From assembly GCF_001425685.1 (NCBI RefSeq), contig NZ_LMCY01000026.1, positions 277,590-341,589 on the forward strand: a stretch of 64,000 bases of DNA, in the 5' to 3' direction. The first letter of the stretch is position 1, and each line of letters starts with the position of its first letter. The DNA comes from Massilia sp. Root335 (GTDB taxonomy: Bacteria > Pseudomonadota > Gammaproteobacteria > Burkholderiales > Burkholderiaceae_D). Made by a program: the position numbers and the translations under genes. Shown here one piece after another: positions 47,955 to 58,062 of this stretch. The notes under the pieces are model-generated. The model ran no database searches. It was given only the letters and a program-made list of their open reading frames with translations, and was not told where the DNA came from.

Positions 47955-48832
47955 GCCGCCACGCCGCGATCGCGCTGCCGGCCGGCTACCGCCACGCGGA
48001 CGCCTTCACCTTCCACGGCCGCGACGCCGATGCGCTGGCCGAAAGCGTCGACACGCACACGGGCCGCATCCGCAAGGGCGTGCTGCTGGACGGCGTGCCG
48101 GCCGTGCTCGACATCACGCTGCATGCGGATCGCGCCGAGTGCGTCGTCGCCAGCGACGGCACGGTCGCGGACGATGCCGTGCACGACGCCCTCGTGAACA
48201 TGCTGGGCCTGCGCATCGATCCCGCGCCGTTCGAACGGGCGATGCGGGACGATCCGCTGTTCGGGCCCGTCGTCGCGCGCCAGCCGGGCCTGCGCGTGAT
48301 CCAGTCCGCCACCGTGTTCGAGGCGCTGACGTGGGCCATCATCGGCCAGCAGATCAACCTGCCGTTCGCGATCGCGCTGCGCCGCACGTTCATCGGCCTG
48401 GCCGGGCGTGCCCATTCGGGCGGCCTGTGGTGCTATCCGGAGGCGGCCGATGTCGCCCGCCTCGACATCGAGCAACTGACCAGCCGCAAATTCTCCGGCG
48501 CAAAGGCCGAGACCCTGCTGCGCTTCGCCCGCCTCGTCGCCGACGGCGCGCTGTCGCTGGCGCGCGCGAGCGACGCCGCCGACGTGAGCGAGCGCCTGCT
48601 TGCGGTCAAGGGCATCGGTCCGTGGACCGTCAACTATGGCTTGCTGCGCGGCTGGGGCTATGCGGACTGCTCGCTGCACGGCGACGTGGCCGTGCGCAAC
48701 GCCATCGGCCGGCTGCGCGGCACGGAACGTCCCGACATGCGCGCGGCGGAAGCGTTCCTGGCAACTTATCGCCCGCACCGCACGATGGCCGCGGCCTATC
48801 TCTGGGCCAGCCTGGGCCAGCCTGCCGGCTGA
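47951..48832 (+). CDS. alkA: DNA-3-methyladenine glycosylase II (AlkA family)
   Basis: 293 residues. An N-terminal AlkA-type beta domain (about 1-100) precedes the HhH-GPD fold. The helix-hairpin-helix is LLAVKGIGPWTVNYGLLRGW (about 216-235), followed by the catalytic aspartate in SLHGDVAVRNAIGR. SATVFEALTWAIIGQQINL is the conserved entry helix. It removes alkylated purines from DNA. Fusion with the Ada regulator is absent. The gene is coupled to the EamA gene by the ATGA overlap, a pairing I have no explanation for. Confidence 0.92.
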   Translation: MSRHAAIALPAGYRHADAFTFHGRDADALAESVDTHTGRIRKGVLLDGVPAVLDITLHADRAECVVASDGTVADDAVHDALVNMLGLRIDPAPFERAMRDDPLFGPVVARQPGLRVIQSATVFEALTWAIIGQQINLPFAIALRRTFIGLAGRAHSGGLWCYPEAADVARLDIEQLTSRKFSGAKAETLLRFARLVADGALSLARASDAADVSERLLAVKGIGPWTVNYGLLRGWGYADCSLHGDVAVRNAIGRLRGTERPDMRAAEAFLATYRPHRTMAAAYLWASLGQPAG

Positions 48833-48920
48833 CGCACGCAATCGATGACTTGTGCCGCCACAAGGCATCGCTGCTCCGCTTGTCCAGACTGCTCCTAGCC
48901 GGACTCGAGTGGAGATAGCA

Positions 48921-49955
48921 ATGAAAGCGAAAACGTGCATGGCGGCAGTGCTGATGGTCCACGCCGCCGTCGCCCAGGCGGACACGACCGCCGACACCAT
49001 CGCCCCCGACGATCACGGCGCGTATCTGTCGGTCGCATTCGGCAACGGCCGCATCTACGGCGGCAACGCGAGCGGCTACCGCTGGATGCGCGGGCGCACG
49101 TTCGAAGTCCGCGCCGGGCGCCAGCAGGACGAGGTGTTCGGCCTCGCCCTGCCGTCCGGCTGGACCATGCGCGTCGACTTCGTCCATTACAACGAAGGCC
49201 ATCCGGACAACAACCACCGCGACGGCTTCGCGCTGCAATGGCTGGCCGTGCACCGTTTTTCCCCCATGTGGACGGGAGAGCTCGGTGCCGGTCCCTACCT
49301 GAGCATGAACACGACGGAAATCGCGACGCCGACGGGCAATACGCAAATCGACGACGCGCGTCTCGGCGTCCTGCTCAGTGCCGGCCTGCGCCTGGCCGTG
49401 CCCGGGCCGTCCGGCACGCACGTGCGGCTCGGCTACAACCACGTGGCCATGCACACCGTGCACCGGTCGGACGCGCTGGTGCTGGGCATCGGACGCCAGT
49501 TCGGCGCCGCAGAGCCCGCGCCCGACGTCGTGCCGGACGGCCGGCTATGGCTCGGCGGCACGTTCGGCACGTCGATCACGAATATGGCGGGCACCCACGG
49601 CGCCCACGCCGGCGTGCTGGAGGCCAGGCAGTATGCCGAGCGGTGGGGCATCGGCTACAAATTCCTGTTCGAAGGCGACGATGGCGCGCGCGTCGACCGG
49701 CGCGGGCTCGCGGGGCAGCTGTGGTACGTGCAGCCGGTGACGCCGCGTTTGTCGATGAGCGCCGGCCTCGGGCCTTATGTCGCCGCGAACCGGCGCGACG
49801 GCAATCGGACGGCCACGAATCTCCTGATCAGCTTCCAGGCCGAACGTGCGCTGTCCGCGCGCACGCGGGCCATCGTCAACTTCAACCGCATCAAGACCTT
49901 CCGCAAGACGAACGACCGCGACCTGTTCCAGATCGGCCTGCTGCGCCGCTTCTAA
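48921..49955 (+). CDS. Outer-membrane beta-barrel-like protein with two modules
   Basis: 344 residues from MKAKTCMAAVLMVHAAVAQA, with GGAGA before the ATG. The signal peptide ends around residue 20. Two similar beta-rich segments follow: about 30-192, ending GIGRQFG, and about 203-344, ending IGLLRRF. Both contain alternating hydrophobic strands and aromatic girdles, and both end in Phe or a Phe-Gly pair, like OmpA/OMP_b-brl barrels. No enzyme motif is apparent. Either it folds as one large barrel of about 16 strands, or as two small barrels in tandem. The family is not recognised by name. Confidence 0.7.
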   Translation: MKAKTCMAAVLMVHAAVAQADTTADTIAPDDHGAYLSVAFGNGRIYGGNASGYRWMRGRTFEVRAGRQQDEVFGLALPSGWTMRVDFVHYNEGHPDNNHRDGFALQWLAVHRFSPMWTGELGAGPYLSMNTTEIATPTGNTQIDDARLGVLLSAGLRLAVPGPSGTHVRLGYNHVAMHTVHRSDALVLGIGRQFGAAEPAPDVVPDGRLWLGGTFGTSITNMAGTHGAHAGVLEARQYAERWGIGYKFLFEGDDGARVDRRGLAGQLWYVQPVTPRLSMSAGLGPYVAANRRDGNRTATNLLISFQAERALSARTRAIVNFNRIKTFRKTNDRDLFQIGLLRRF

Positions 49956-49962
49956 CCCGCCT

Positions 49963-50385
49963 CTAACCGTGCCCTTCCCAGCGCGGCAGCCCGTCGAACT
50001 GCTGGGCGCCTTCGCCGGCGAAACGGATCAGCTCGTGCAAGGGCACCATGGCCAGGTTGTCGCGCCCGTAGTGCCCGCCCAGCGCACTGGGTATCTTCAG
50101 ACAATACTTGCGCCCGGCCGTCAGGGGGCCCAGCGTCGTCTCGGCCAGGCGCACCTGGTCGGGCATGTACCAGCCGTCGAGGAATTCCTGGTTGTACGAC
50201 AGGGCATCGAGGGCGGCGCGGTCTTCGGCAACCGGCTCGCACCTGAGGTCTTGCGGGGACAGGCGCCAGTACATGCCGTCCTCGTCGCGGACGATCAGAT
50301 TGCCGAAGGCGTTCTCGCCCAGCACCTCCACCGCGTTCAGGCCGGTCCAGCCCCACGCGTCGTTGATGTCTTCCACAGTAATCAT
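49963..50385 (-). CDS. T6SS Tdi1-like immunity protein C-terminal domain (DUF1851)
   Basis: 140 residues from MITVEDINDAWGWTG; an ATG six codons earlier is less likely because GGAG sits six bases before this one. The conserved core is NAFGNLIVRDEDGMYWRLSP followed by a QDLRCEP strand, as in DUF1851/Tdi1 C-terminal domains. Relatives of this domain protect against type VI secretion toxins, and others are solitary housekeeping proteins. No T6SS or toxin gene is in this window, so a role as an orphan immunity protein is inference. It converges on the outer-membrane protein gene with 8 bases between stops. Confidence 0.7.
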   Translation of the reverse strand: MITVEDINDAWGWTGLNAVEVLGENAFGNLIVRDEDGMYWRLSPQDLRCEPVAEDRAALDALSYNQEFLDGWYMPDQVRLAETTLGPLTAGRKYCLKIPSALGGHYGRDNLAMVPLHELIRFAGEGAQQFDGLPRWEGHG

Positions 50386-50504
50386 CGTTAGCTCCGCTTT
50401 CAACGCAGTCCCTGTCTTCGACCGGGCTGGGCGGGGCGCGTTGCGGGGAGAGTGGGAATGCTTGAGCCGGGTCGAATGGGCGAATCCGGGCGGCCCAAAA
50501 CGAA

Positions 50505-50538
50505 AAAACCGCTGATCCGGAACAGGATCAGCGGTTTT
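50505..50538. terminator. Bidirectional terminator downstream of tRNA-fMet
   Basis: AAAACCGCTGATCC-GGAACA-GGATCAGCGGTTTT, a perfect 14-bp stem with A- and T-runs at both ends. It ends the tRNA transcript on the minus strand. Confidence 0.92.
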
Positions 50539-50544
50539 GGAATC

Positions 50545-50621
50545 TGGTTGCGGGGACAGGATTTGAACCTGTGACCTTCGGGTTATGAGCCCGACGAGCT
50601 GCCAGACTGCTCCACCCCGCG
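50545..50621 (-). tRNA. tRNA-fMet (initiator, CAU anticodon)
   Basis: 77 bases with the CCA encoded. The minus strand begins CGCGGGG and ends CCCCGCAACCA. The first base C faces A at position 72, the unpaired C1-A72 signature of bacterial initiator tRNA. The anticodon arm GTCGGGCTCATAACCCGAA has CAT in the loop and the three G-C pairs needed for initiation. The T arm is ACAGGTTCAAATCCTGT. It stands alone with its own promoter and terminator. Confidence 0.97.
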
Positions 50622-50634
50622 TCTGATGCTTTGC

Positions 50635-50663
50635 ATTATACGCACCTTCGGCACTTTAGGCAA
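50635..50663 (-). promoter_or_regulatory. Promoter of tRNA-fMet
   Basis: On the minus strand TTGCCT (50658-50663), a 17-base spacer, and a perfect TATAAT (50635-50640), 13 bases before the mature tRNA 5' end. The spacer 50664-50793 to the Nudix gene contains nothing else I can name. Confidence 0.85.
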
Positions 50664-50793
50664 TCACGGTTCTCCGACTCCCCAATATCGCAGCATAAGT
50701 TGCCTCCGCCATGGTGCGAACCGCTGGCGGATTGCGGTACAGCCGACACCAATACGGTGGTAAAGTAAAGGCAATTCAATTCATCCGTTCCCT

Positions 50794-51375
50794 ATGAAAT
50801 TCTGCTCCGAGTGCGCCCACCCGGTCACGGTGGCCATCCCCGAAGGCGACAACCGTCCGCGTTTCGTGTGCACCAATTGCGGCACCATCCACTACCAGAA
50901 CCCGAAGATGGTGATCGGCTCGATCCCCGTGTGGGAACAGGACGGCGAGCTCAAAGTCCTGCTGTGCAAGCGCGCCATCGAGCCGCGCTACGGCTACTGG
51001 ACGCTGCCGGCCGGCTTCATGGAAAACGGCGAGACCACCAGCGCCGCCGCCGCGCGCGAGACCGAGGAAGAAGCCGGCGCCAACGTCGAGCTGGGCAATC
51101 TGTTCACGCTGCTGAACGTCGTGCACGTGCACCAGGTCCACCTGTTCTACCTGGCGCGCCTCGTCGACCTCGATTTCGCGCCGGGCATCGAAAGCCTGGA
51201 CGTGCAATTGTTCAGCGAAAACGAGATCCCGTGGAGCGACCTGGCCTTCCCCACCATCCGCACCACGCTCGAACTGTTCTTCGCCGACCAGCACAAGGTC
51301 CGCGCAGGCGGCACCTACGGATTCCACACCCACGACATCGTGGGTCCAATGCGCGCCCCCGTCCAACCCGATTGA
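50794..51375 (+). CDS. Nudix hydrolase with N-terminal zinc ribbon
   Basis: 193 residues. A zinc ribbon is formed by Cys4, Cys7, Cys26 and Cys29 (CSEC and CTNC). The Nudix box spans about 74-95: [10 protein letters not shown] followed by [10 protein letters not shown], which matches Gx5Ex7REUxEExGU. The family hydrolyses nucleoside diphosphates linked to another moiety, such as NADH or ADP-ribose. NudC also has a zinc ribbon, but it has a longer N-terminal domain, so this is probably a different member. It precedes aat by 10 bases. Confidence 0.9.
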   Translation: MKFCSECAHPVTVAIPEGDNRPRFVCTNCGTIHYQNPKMVIGSIPVWEQDGELKVLLCKRAIEPRYGYWTLPAGFMENGETTSAAAARETEEEAGANVELGNLFTLLNVVHVHQVHLFYLARLVDLDFAPGIESLDVQLFSENEIPWSDLAFPTIRTTLELFFADQHKVRAGGTYGFHTHDIVGPMRAPVQPD

Positions 51376-51385
51376 CCGCCTGACC

Positions 51386-52108
51386 ATGATTCCCTGGCTC
51401 GAGGCCCATACGCCGTTCCCCGACGTGTCCGAAGCGTTGACGACCGACGCGCCGGGCCTGCTGGCGGCCGGGGCGGACCTCTCGCCGCAACGCCTGCTGC
51501 AGGCGTACCGGCACGGCATCTTTCCCTGGTTTTCCGAGGGCCAGCCCATCCTCTGGTGGAGCACCGACCCGCGCATGGTGCTGTACACCGACCGCTTCAA
51601 GGTCAGCGACAGCCTCAGGAAGACGCTGCGCCGCATCGAGCGCAGCCGCCAGGCCGGCGGGCCCTGGGTCGTGCGCTTCGACGGCGCCTTCGAGGCCGTG
51701 ATGCGCGCCTGCGCCGCGCCGCGCAAGGACGGGCCCGGCACATGGATCTCGGAAGACATCATCGCCGGCTACACGGGCCTGCATCGCATGGGTTACGCGC
51801 ACTCGTCCGAAGTCTGGCTGGACGGCGAACTGGTCGGCGGCGCCTATGGCGTGTGCATCGGCCGCATGTTCTATGGCGAATCGATGTTCGCGCGCGTGCC
51901 CGACGCGTCGAAGGCGGCACTGGCCTACCTGGTCGCCTTCTTGCGCAGCCAGGGCGTGACGATGGTCGACTGCCAGCAGGAGACGGGCCACCTGGCCTCG
52001 CTGGGAGCCGCCCCGATCCCGCGCCGGGATTTCCTGCGTCACCTGCGCCAGGCGATCGACGAGCCCGCCATCGAACGCTGGGAAGTCGCGCCACCGTTGA
52101 CCACCTAA
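51386..52108 (+). CDS. aat: Leucyl/phenylalanyl-tRNA-protein transferase
   Basis: 240 residues. The conserved N-terminal region has [20 protein letters not shown] and [20 protein letters not shown]. The catalytic core has [35 protein letters not shown] and [15 protein letters not shown]. It adds Leu or Phe to N-terminal Arg or Lys, marking proteins for ClpS-ClpAP degradation. It lies 61 bases before bpt, the second N-degron transferase. Confidence 0.96.
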   Translation: MIPWLEAHTPFPDVSEALTTDAPGLLAAGADLSPQRLLQAYRHGIFPWFSEGQPILWWSTDPRMVLYTDRFKVSDSLRKTLRRIERSRQAGGPWVVRFDGAFEAVMRACAAPRKDGPGTWISEDIIAGYTGLHRMGYAHSSEVWLDGELVGGAYGVCIGRMFYGESMFARVPDASKAALAYLVAFLRSQGVTMVDCQQETGHLASLGAAPIPRRDFLRHLRQAIDEPAIERWEVAPPLTT

Positions 52109-52169
52109 CGGTGCGCGCCGCCGTCTTTGGCTACAATGGGTTCCACACACGTCGTTCCGAGAGCTTTGC

Positions 52170-52898
52170 ATGACGCACCTGAATGATCTGCCATTTTCCA
52201 CGCTGCAGTTCTATACGACTGCACCGTATCCTTGCAGCTACCTCGATGCACGCCAGGCCCGTTCGCAGGTCGCCACCCCGTCGCACCTGATCAATGCGGA
52301 CGTGTATTCGGAACTCGTGCGCAACGGCTTCCGCCGCAGCGGCATCTTCACGTACCGCCCGTATTGCGACGGCTGCCGGGCCTGCATCCCCGTGCGCGTG
52401 GCGGCCGAGCGCTTCACGCCCAACCGCAGCCAGCGGCGCGCCTGGACGCGCCACGACGACCTGACGGCGATGGTGGCCAACCTGTCGTTCTCCGACGAGC
52501 ACTATGCGCTGTACCTGCGCTACCAGACGACGCGCCATGTGGGCGGCGGCATGGACCAGGACAGCCGCGACCAGTACGCGCAATTCCTGCTGCAGAGCCG
52601 CGTCAACACGCGCCTCGTGGAGTTCCGCGAGCCCGACGGAACGCTGCGCATGGTGTCGATCATCGACGTGCTGTCGGACGGCCTGTCGTCGGTCTACACC
52701 TTCTTCGACCCGGACGTGCCCGGCGCCTCGTTCGGCACGTACAACGTGATGTGGCAGATCGGCCAGGCGCGCGAACTGGGGCTGTCCTACGTCTACCTGG
52801 GCTACTGGATCGAACAGAGCCCCAAGATGGCGTACAAGATCAATTTCCGGCCGCTGGAGGCACGTATCGACGGCGTGTGGGGTGTGCTGGAACGGTGA
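52170..52898 (+). CDS. bpt: Aspartate/glutamate leucyl-tRNA-protein transferase
   Basis: 242 residues. An N-terminal cysteine cluster (Cys66, Cys69, Cys72 in [11 protein letters not shown]) is followed by [18 protein letters not shown] and a GNAT-like C-terminal half with [19 protein letters not shown] and [20 protein letters not shown]. Bpt transfers leucine to N-terminal Asp and Glu (eukaryotic ATE1 homologue, but using Leu-tRNA). Together with Aat it completes the bacterial Leu N-degron input. Confidence 0.94.
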   Translation: MTHLNDLPFSTLQFYTTAPYPCSYLDARQARSQVATPSHLINADVYSELVRNGFRRSGIFTYRPYCDGCRACIPVRVAAERFTPNRSQRRAWTRHDDLTAMVANLSFSDEHYALYLRYQTTRHVGGGMDQDSRDQYAQFLLQSRVNTRLVEFREPDGTLRMVSIIDVLSDGLSSVYTFFDPDVPGASFGTYNVMWQIGQARELGLSYVYLGYWIEQSPKMAYKINFRPLEARIDGVWGVLER

Positions 52899-52975
52899 AG
52901 GGCCCCGGGCGGCGGCGAAACTGCGGCATTGCCTCCACACAAGGTAAAATGTCGCGAATTCCGAATTAGGCCATC

Positions 52976-54019
52976 ATGTCCGACAAACTCCTGTACGCCC
53001 TCGCCCGCCCCCTGCTGTTCTCCCTCGATCCCGAAACGGCCCACAACGTCACCCTGCCCGCCCTGCGCCGCGCGGCGGCCCTGGGGCTGACGGGCATCGT
53101 CAGGAAGCCGAAGCCGGATCCGCGCACGGTGATGGGCATCACGTTCCCGAACCCGGTCGGCCTGGCCGCCGGCCTGGACAAGGACGGCGCGTACATCGAC
53201 GGCCTGGCCGCCCTCGGCTTCGGCTCCATCGAGATCGGCACCGTGACGCCGCGCGCCCAGCCGGGCAACCCGCGGCCGCGCATGTTCCGCCTGCCGGCCG
53301 CGCGCGGCATCATCAACCGCATGGGCTTCAACAACGGCGGCGTCGACGCCTTCGTCGCCAACGTCCAGGCCTCGCGCTTCTACCAGGAACGGCAAGGCGT
53401 GCTGGGCCTGAACATCGGCAAGAACGCCGACACGCCCATCGAACGCGCCGCCGACGATTACGTGGCCTGCCTGCGCAAGGTGTATCCGTACGCCAGCTAT
53501 GTCACCGTGAATATTTCGTCGCCGAATACGAAGAACCTGCGCCAGTTGCAGGGCGCGTCCGAACTGGATGCCCTGCTGTCCCAGCTCAAGGAAGAGCAGT
53601 CGCGCCTGGCCGACAAATATGGCCACTACGTGCCGCTGGCGCTCAAGATCGCGCCGGACGTCGATGGCGACCAGATCCGCAACATCGGCGGCGCCCTCGT
53701 CCGCCACGGCATCGACGGCGTGATCGCCACCAACACGACCTTGGCCCGCCGCGACGTGGAAGGCATGCGCCACGCGGCCGAAACGGGCGGCCTGTCGGGC
53801 GCGCCCGTGTTCGAACAGTCGACCATCGTGATCCGTGCGCTGAAGGCCGAAGTCGGCGACGCCGTGCCGATCATCGGCGTGGGCGGCATCCTGAGCGGTG
53901 CGGACGCGAAGGCCAAGATCGCGGCCGGCGCCCGGCTCGTGCAGTTGTACAGCGGCCTCATCTACCGCGGGCCGGCCCTCGTGCGCGAGTGCGCGGACGC
54001 GCTGCGCGAGAAGCGCTGA
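52976..54019 (+). CDS. pyrD: Dihydroorotate dehydrogenase (quinone), class 2
   Basis: 347 residues. A short N-terminal membrane-associating segment (about 1-40, with [15 protein letters not shown]) precedes the FMN-binding barrel. [20 protein letters not shown] and [20 protein letters not shown] lead to the catalytic serine in [34 protein letters not shown] is the phosphate-binding loop. It oxidises dihydroorotate in pyrimidine synthesis and passes electrons to the quinone pool. It is the last gene of the nudix-aat-bpt-pyrD row. Confidence 0.96.
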   Translation: MSDKLLYALARPLLFSLDPETAHNVTLPALRRAAALGLTGIVRKPKPDPRTVMGITFPNPVGLAAGLDKDGAYIDGLAALGFGSIEIGTVTPRAQPGNPRPRMFRLPAARGIINRMGFNNGGVDAFVANVQASRFYQERQGVLGLNIGKNADTPIERAADDYVACLRKVYPYASYVTVNISSPNTKNLRQLQGASELDALLSQLKEEQSRLADKYGHYVPLALKIAPDVDGDQIRNIGGALVRHGIDGVIATNTTLARRDVEGMRHAAETGGLSGAPVFEQSTIVIRALKAEVGDAVPIIGVGGILSGADAKAKIAAGARLVQLYSGLIYRGPALVRECADALREKR

Positions 54020-54047
54020 ACGTTCGATCTGATCGTTAACGTGTAAA

Positions 54048-54131
54048 CGTCGTCCCTGCGAAGGCAGGGACCCAAGTTCGTTCGCGCAGCCGATACGCAA
54101 AAATTGGGTCCCCGCCTGCGCGGGGATGACG
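54048..54131. repeat. Paired-palindrome dispersed repeat, copy 1
   Basis: An 84-base element. The left half CGTCGTCCCTGCGAAGGCAG and right half ending CTGCGCGGGGATGACG are inverted with respect to each other. Each half also has an internal hairpin (GTCCCTGC/GCAGGGAC; CCCCGC/GCGGGG). It is related to the copy at 61160. It lies between the convergent ends of pyrD and cysB, where it may end transcription from both sides. Confidence 0.75.
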
Positions 54132-54153
54132 TTGATTGAGTGTGCGAGGACTT

Positions 54154-55086
54154 TTACTCCGCCGCCACCGGATGCAGCGCCTTCTCGATATCCGACTTGG
54201 TAAAACCCTGGGCGAAACGCTCGATGAAATCGTAGGCATACGCGCGCAGATAGGCGCCGCGGCGCACCGCCAGCCGCGTCACGTTCGGCGCGAACAGATG
54301 CGACGATTCGATCGCGCGCAGGCCGCGGTCGCGGCCGTGGTCGAACGCCATCGAGGCGACGATGCCGACGCCCATCCCCAGCGACACGTATTGCTTGATG
54401 ACGTCGGAATCCATCGCCGTCAGCATGATGTCGGGACTCACGCCGGCGGCGGCGAACGCAGCATCGATGTGGCTGCGGCCGGTAAAACCCACGTCGTACG
54501 TGATCAACGGATGTTCGGCGAGGTCGGACAGCTTGATCGGCGACTGCGACAGCAGCGCATGGCCGTCCGGCACGACGACGAGGTGGCTCCAGCGATAGCA
54601 CGGGAATGACACGAGGCCGGGGAACGCGGACAGGCCCTCGGTCGCGATGCCGATGTCGGCGCGGCCCGACAGCACCCATTCGGCGATGTGTTCCGGCGCA
54701 CTCTGCTGCAGGGCGATGCGCACGCCCGGGAACGCCGTACGGAACGCCTGCACGACCTGCGGCAGCGCGTAGCGCGCCTGCGTGTGGGTGACGGCGACCG
54801 TGAGCGTGCCGCTGTCCTGCGCGGCGTATTCGCTGCTGGCCTGCTGCAGGTTCTCGGCCTCGACGAGCAGGCGCTCGACGATCCTGAGGATGCCCTTGCC
54901 CGGGTCCGTGAGACCGGTCAGGCGCTTGCCGTTGCGCTCGAAGATGACGACGCCCAGCTCGTCCTCCAGTTCGCGGATCTGGCGCGACACGCCCGGCTGC
55001 GACGTGAACAGGGCATTGGCCACGTCGGTCAGGTTGAAATTGCGGCGCGCGGCTTCGCGCACCGAGCGCAACTGCTGGAAATTCAT
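54154..55086 (-). CDS. cysB: LysR-type regulator of sulfur assimilation (CysB/Cbl type)
   Basis: 310 residues. The N-terminal winged helix ([20 protein letters not shown], then [20 protein letters not shown]) matches CysB more closely than generic LysR. The effector domain has the [12 protein letters not shown] motif for the sulfate or O-acetylserine site. It overlaps the end of cysA (ATGA), so the regulator is in the operon it presumably activates. CysB activates sulfate-uptake and sulfur-assimilation genes when sulfur is limiting, with N-acetylserine as inducer. Cbl is a possible alternative name. Confidence 0.9.
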   Translation of the reverse strand: MNFQQLRSVREAARRNFNLTDVANALFTSQPGVSRQIRELEDELGVVIFERNGKRLTGLTDPGKGILRIVERLLVEAENLQQASSEYAAQDSGTLTVAVTHTQARYALPQVVQAFRTAFPGVRIALQQSAPEHIAEWVLSGRADIGIATEGLSAFPGLVSFPCYRWSHLVVVPDGHALLSQSPIKLSDLAEHPLITYDVGFTGRSHIDAAFAAAGVSPDIMLTAMDSDVIKQYVSLGMGVGIVASMAFDHGRDRGLRAIESSHLFAPNVTRLAVRRGAYLRAYAYDFIERFAQGFTKSDIEKALHPVAAE

Positions 55087-56156
55087 ATGCCGTCTCCCTG
55101 GTCGACGAATACGTGCATGCGCCTGGGTTTGACGAGCAGCGTCTCGCCGTCGCGCAGGCCGAGTTCGCGGTAGCGCTCGTTGGGAATCACCGCCTCGATG
55201 ATCTGGGCATTGTCGGCGCGCTCCAGGTCGAGCTGGGCCAGCGGGCCGATCGCGTGCGCGCGGCGCAGTTTCACCGCGACGCCCTCGCCGCCGGGCACGT
55301 AACGCTCGACGTCGAGGTCGTGCGGACGGACGTAGGCGATGCCTTCACCGTTCTGCACGTTGGCGTACTGGGGCGCGTGGAACGTGGCGTCGCCGCTGGC
55401 CAGCACGCCTTCGTGCACGCGGCCGTGGAACAGGTTGACGTTGCCCAGGAAGCCGTAGACGAATGGCGACGCGGGGTGGTTGTAGACGTCGGCCGGCGTG
55501 CCCAGCTGCTCGACGTGGCCCTTGTTCATCAGCACGACCTGGTCCGCCACTTCGAGCGCTTCTTCCTGGTCGTGGGTGACGAAGATCGACGTCACGTGCA
55601 ATTCGTCGTGCAGCTGGCGCAGCCAGCGCCGCAACTCCTTGCGCACCTTGGCGTCGAGCGCGCCGAACGGTTCGTCCAGCAGCAGCACGCGCGGCTCCAC
55701 GGCGAGCGCGCGCGCGAGGGCGATGCGCTGGCGCTGGCCGCCCGAGAGCTGCGGCGGGTAGCGGTCGGCGATCCAGTCCAGCTGCACGAGCTCCAGCAGC
55801 TTTTTCACTTTTTCGCGGATCTGCGCTTCGGACGGGCGCTCCTTGCGCGGTTTTACGCGCAGGCCGAACGCGACGTTCTCGAACACCGTCATGTGCTTGA
55901 ACAGCGCGTAATGCTGGAACACGAAGCCGACCTGGCGCTCGCGCACGTGGCGTGCCGACGCATCGTCGCCGTCGAGCAGCACGCGGCCCGCGTCCGGGAA
56001 TTCGAGGCCGGCGATGATGCGCAGCAGCGTGGTCTTGCCGCAACCGGACGGGCCGAGCAGCGCCGTCAGCTCGCCGTCGGCGAACTTCAGCGAGACGTCG
56101 TCCAGGGCCGTGAACTGGCCGAACTGCTTGCGGATATGTTGGACTTCGATCGTCAT
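55083..56156 (-). CDS. cysA: Sulfate/thiosulfate ABC transporter ATPase CysA
   Basis: 357 residues from [20 protein letters not shown]. Walker A is GPSGCGKTT (35-43), the ABC signature is [16 protein letters not shown], and Walker B is [11 protein letters not shown]. The C-terminal TOBE-like domain (about 240-357) is characteristic of the CysA/MalK class. It starts 2 bases after the cysW stop and overlaps cysB at its end. Confidence 0.95.
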   Translation of the reverse strand: MTIEVQHIRKQFGQFTALDDVSLKFADGELTALLGPSGCGKTTLLRIIAGLEFPDAGRVLLDGDDASARHVRERQVGFVFQHYALFKHMTVFENVAFGLRVKPRKERPSEAQIREKVKKLLELVQLDWIADRYPPQLSGGQRQRIALARALAVEPRVLLLDEPFGALDAKVRKELRRWLRQLHDELHVTSIFVTHDQEEALEVADQVVLMNKGHVEQLGTPADVYNHPASPFVYGFLGNVNLFHGRVHEGVLASGDATFHAPQYANVQNGEGIAYVRPHDLDVERYVPGGEGVAVKLRRAHAIGPLAQLDLERADNAQIIEAVIPNERYRELGLRDGETLLVKPRRMHVFVDQGDGI

Positions 56157-56158
56157 GT

Positions 56159-57073
56159 TCAATGCTCCGTGGTGTGACCCTGCACGCTGGCCTTGTGGGC
56201 CCGGTGCATGCGCCATTCGATAAAGGTTTTCACGGCCAGGGTCACGAGGGCCAGCAGCGCCAGCAGCGACGCGATCGCGAACGCGGCCGTGAAGTTGTAT
56301 TCGTTGTAGAGGATCTCGACCTGCAGCGGCATCGTGTTCGTTTCGCCGCGGATGTGGCCGGAGACGACGGACACGGCGCCGAACTCGCCCATCGCGCGGG
56401 CGTTACACAGGATCACGCCGTACAGCAGGCCCCATTTGATGTTCGGGAGCGTGACCTTGAAGAAGGTCTTCCAGCCGGACGCGCCCAGCACGAGGGCCGC
56501 CTCTTCCTCCTCGCTGCCCTGCGCCTGCATCAGCGGGATCAGTTCGCGCGCGACGAACGGGAACGTGACGAAGACGGTCGCCAGCACGATGCCGGGCACG
56601 GCGAACAGGATCTTGATGTCGTGGTCCATCAGCCAGGGGCCGAACCAGCCCTGCGAACCGAACAGCAGCACGTAGATCAGGCCCGCGATCACGGGCGAGA
56701 CGGAGAACGGCAGGTCGATCAGCGACAGCAGGATGCTCTTGCCGGGAAAGTCGAACTTGGCGATGGTCCAGGCCGCGGCCACGCCGAACACGAGGTTCAG
56801 CGGCACCGCGATGCCGGCCGCGATGAACGTCAGTTTGATGGCGGACAGCGCGTCCGGATCGAGGACGGCTTCCTTGTACGTGTCCCAGCCTTTCCTGAGC
56901 GCTTCCGTGAACACGGCGACGAGCGGCACGAACAGGAACAGCGTGAGGAAGGCCAGCGCCACGAAGATCAGCGCGTAGCGCACCCAGGACGGCTCCAGCG
57001 CATTGGTCGCCTTGCGCGGCGCCGGTGCGGCGGCGGCCTTGTCTTTCAGTTGATTGTCGAGGACGGCACTCAT
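56159..57073 (-). CDS. cysW: Sulfate ABC transporter permease CysW
   Basis: 304 residues from [20 protein letters not shown]. Six predicted membrane helices (about 30-285) with the EAA loop [20 protein letters not shown]. The N-terminal helix is [19 protein letters not shown]. It pairs with CysT in the inner membrane. It starts one base after the cysT stop. Confidence 0.95.
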   Translation of the reverse strand: MSAVLDNQLKDKAAAAPAPRKATNALEPSWVRYALIFVALAFLTLFLFVPLVAVFTEALRKGWDTYKEAVLDPDALSAIKLTFIAAGIAVPLNLVFGVAAAWTIAKFDFPGKSILLSLIDLPFSVSPVIAGLIYVLLFGSQGWFGPWLMDHDIKILFAVPGIVLATVFVTFPFVARELIPLMQAQGSEEEEAALVLGASGWKTFFKVTLPNIKWGLLYGVILCNARAMGEFGAVSVVSGHIRGETNTMPLQVEILYNEYNFTAAFAIASLLALLALVTLAVKTFIEWRMHRAHKASVQGHTTEH

Positions 57074-57074
57074 G

Positions 57075-57917
57075 TCACTTCCCCGCACGCTTGCGCGCCC
57101 AGGCCTGCAGCAGGTTGATCGTCAGCAGCAGCAGGAACGAGACGAGCAGCATCACGACGGCGATGGCCGTGGCGCCCGTGTAGTCGTACTGCTCCAGCTT
57201 GGTGATGATGAACAGCGGCGTGATCTCGGACACCATCGGCATATTCCCCGCGATGAAGATCACGGAGCCGTATTCGCCGGTGGCGCGCGCGAACGCGAGG
57301 GCGAAGCCCGTCAGCAGCGCGGGCACGATGCTCGGCAGGATGACGCGGACAAACGTCTGCCACGGGCCGGCGCCCAGGCTGGCGGCGGCCTCTTCCAGCT
57401 CGCGTTCGGCGTCTTCCAGCACCGGCTGCACCGTGCGCACGACGAACGGCAGGCCGATGAAGGTCAGCGCGATGACGACGCCCAGCGGCGTGAACGCGAC
57501 CTTGATGCCGGCCTTTTCCAGGTATTGCCCGATCCAGCCGTTGGACGAATACAGCGCCGTCAGCGTGATGCCGGCGACCGCCGTCGGCAGCGCGAACGGC
57601 AGGTCGACCAGGGCGTCGACGAAGCGCTTGCCGGGGAACTGGTAGCGCACGAGCACCCACGCGACGATGCCGCCGAACACGACGTTGATCGCGGCGCCGA
57701 TCAGCGCGGCGCCGAAGCTCAGCCGGTACGACGCCATCACGCGGTCGGACGTGACGGCGCCGACGAATGCATCCCAGCTCATCGTGAACGTCTTGAGGAA
57801 GATCGCCGACAGCGGGATCAGCACCAGCAGCGCCAGATAGAAAATCGTGAACCCGAGCGACAGTCCGAAACCGGGAATCACCCGGTTGGCGCTGTTACGG
57901 GATAGTAAATTGGTCAT
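57075..57917 (-). CDS. cysT: Sulfate ABC transporter permease CysT
   Basis: 280 residues with AAGG six bases before the ATG. Six membrane helices, with the EAA loop [20 protein letters not shown]. It is the first gene of cysT-cysW-cysA-cysB. No periplasmic sulfate-binding protein (Sbp/CysP) gene precedes it, so the receptor must be coded elsewhere. The upstream element at 57974-58005 is shared with the exporter gene. Confidence 0.95.
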   Translation of the reverse strand: MTNLLSRNSANRVIPGFGLSLGFTIFYLALLVLIPLSAIFLKTFTMSWDAFVGAVTSDRVMASYRLSFGAALIGAAINVVFGGIVAWVLVRYQFPGKRFVDALVDLPFALPTAVAGITLTALYSSNGWIGQYLEKAGIKVAFTPLGVVIALTFIGLPFVVRTVQPVLEDAERELEEAAASLGAGPWQTFVRVILPSIVPALLTGFALAFARATGEYGSVIFIAGNMPMVSEITPLFIITKLEQYDYTGATAIAVVMLLVSFLLLLTINLLQAWARKRAGK

Positions 57918-57973
57918 CGCACGCCTTATTACAATTTCTTCTAACGGAACGAGATCATCGCACTGGAATCGAA

Positions 57974-58005
57974 TATTACAAACGAAACATTCCTCATTTG
58001 CATAG
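57974..58005 (-). promoter_or_regulatory. Shared 32-base element upstream of cysT, candidate CysB site
   Basis: On the minus strand the core is GCAAAT-G-AGGAA-T-GT-T-TCGTTTGT. It matches the element at 58880-58911 at 25 of 32 positions in the same orientation, and lies 57 bases upstream of the cysT ATG. CysB binding is inferred from the genes it precedes. Confidence 0.6.
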
Positions 58006-58036
58006 ACGATTCCCGTATTAGCGATCCCAGAAGCAG

Positions 58037-58060
58037 GAAAGGCGCCTTGCGGCGCCTTTC
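58037..58060 (-). terminator. Terminator between the TauE-type gene and cysT
   Basis: GAAAGGCGCC-TTGC-GGCGCCTTTC, a perfect 10-bp stem just after the exporter stop. No strong T-run on the minus strand. Confidence 0.7.
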
Positions 58061-58062
58061 GT

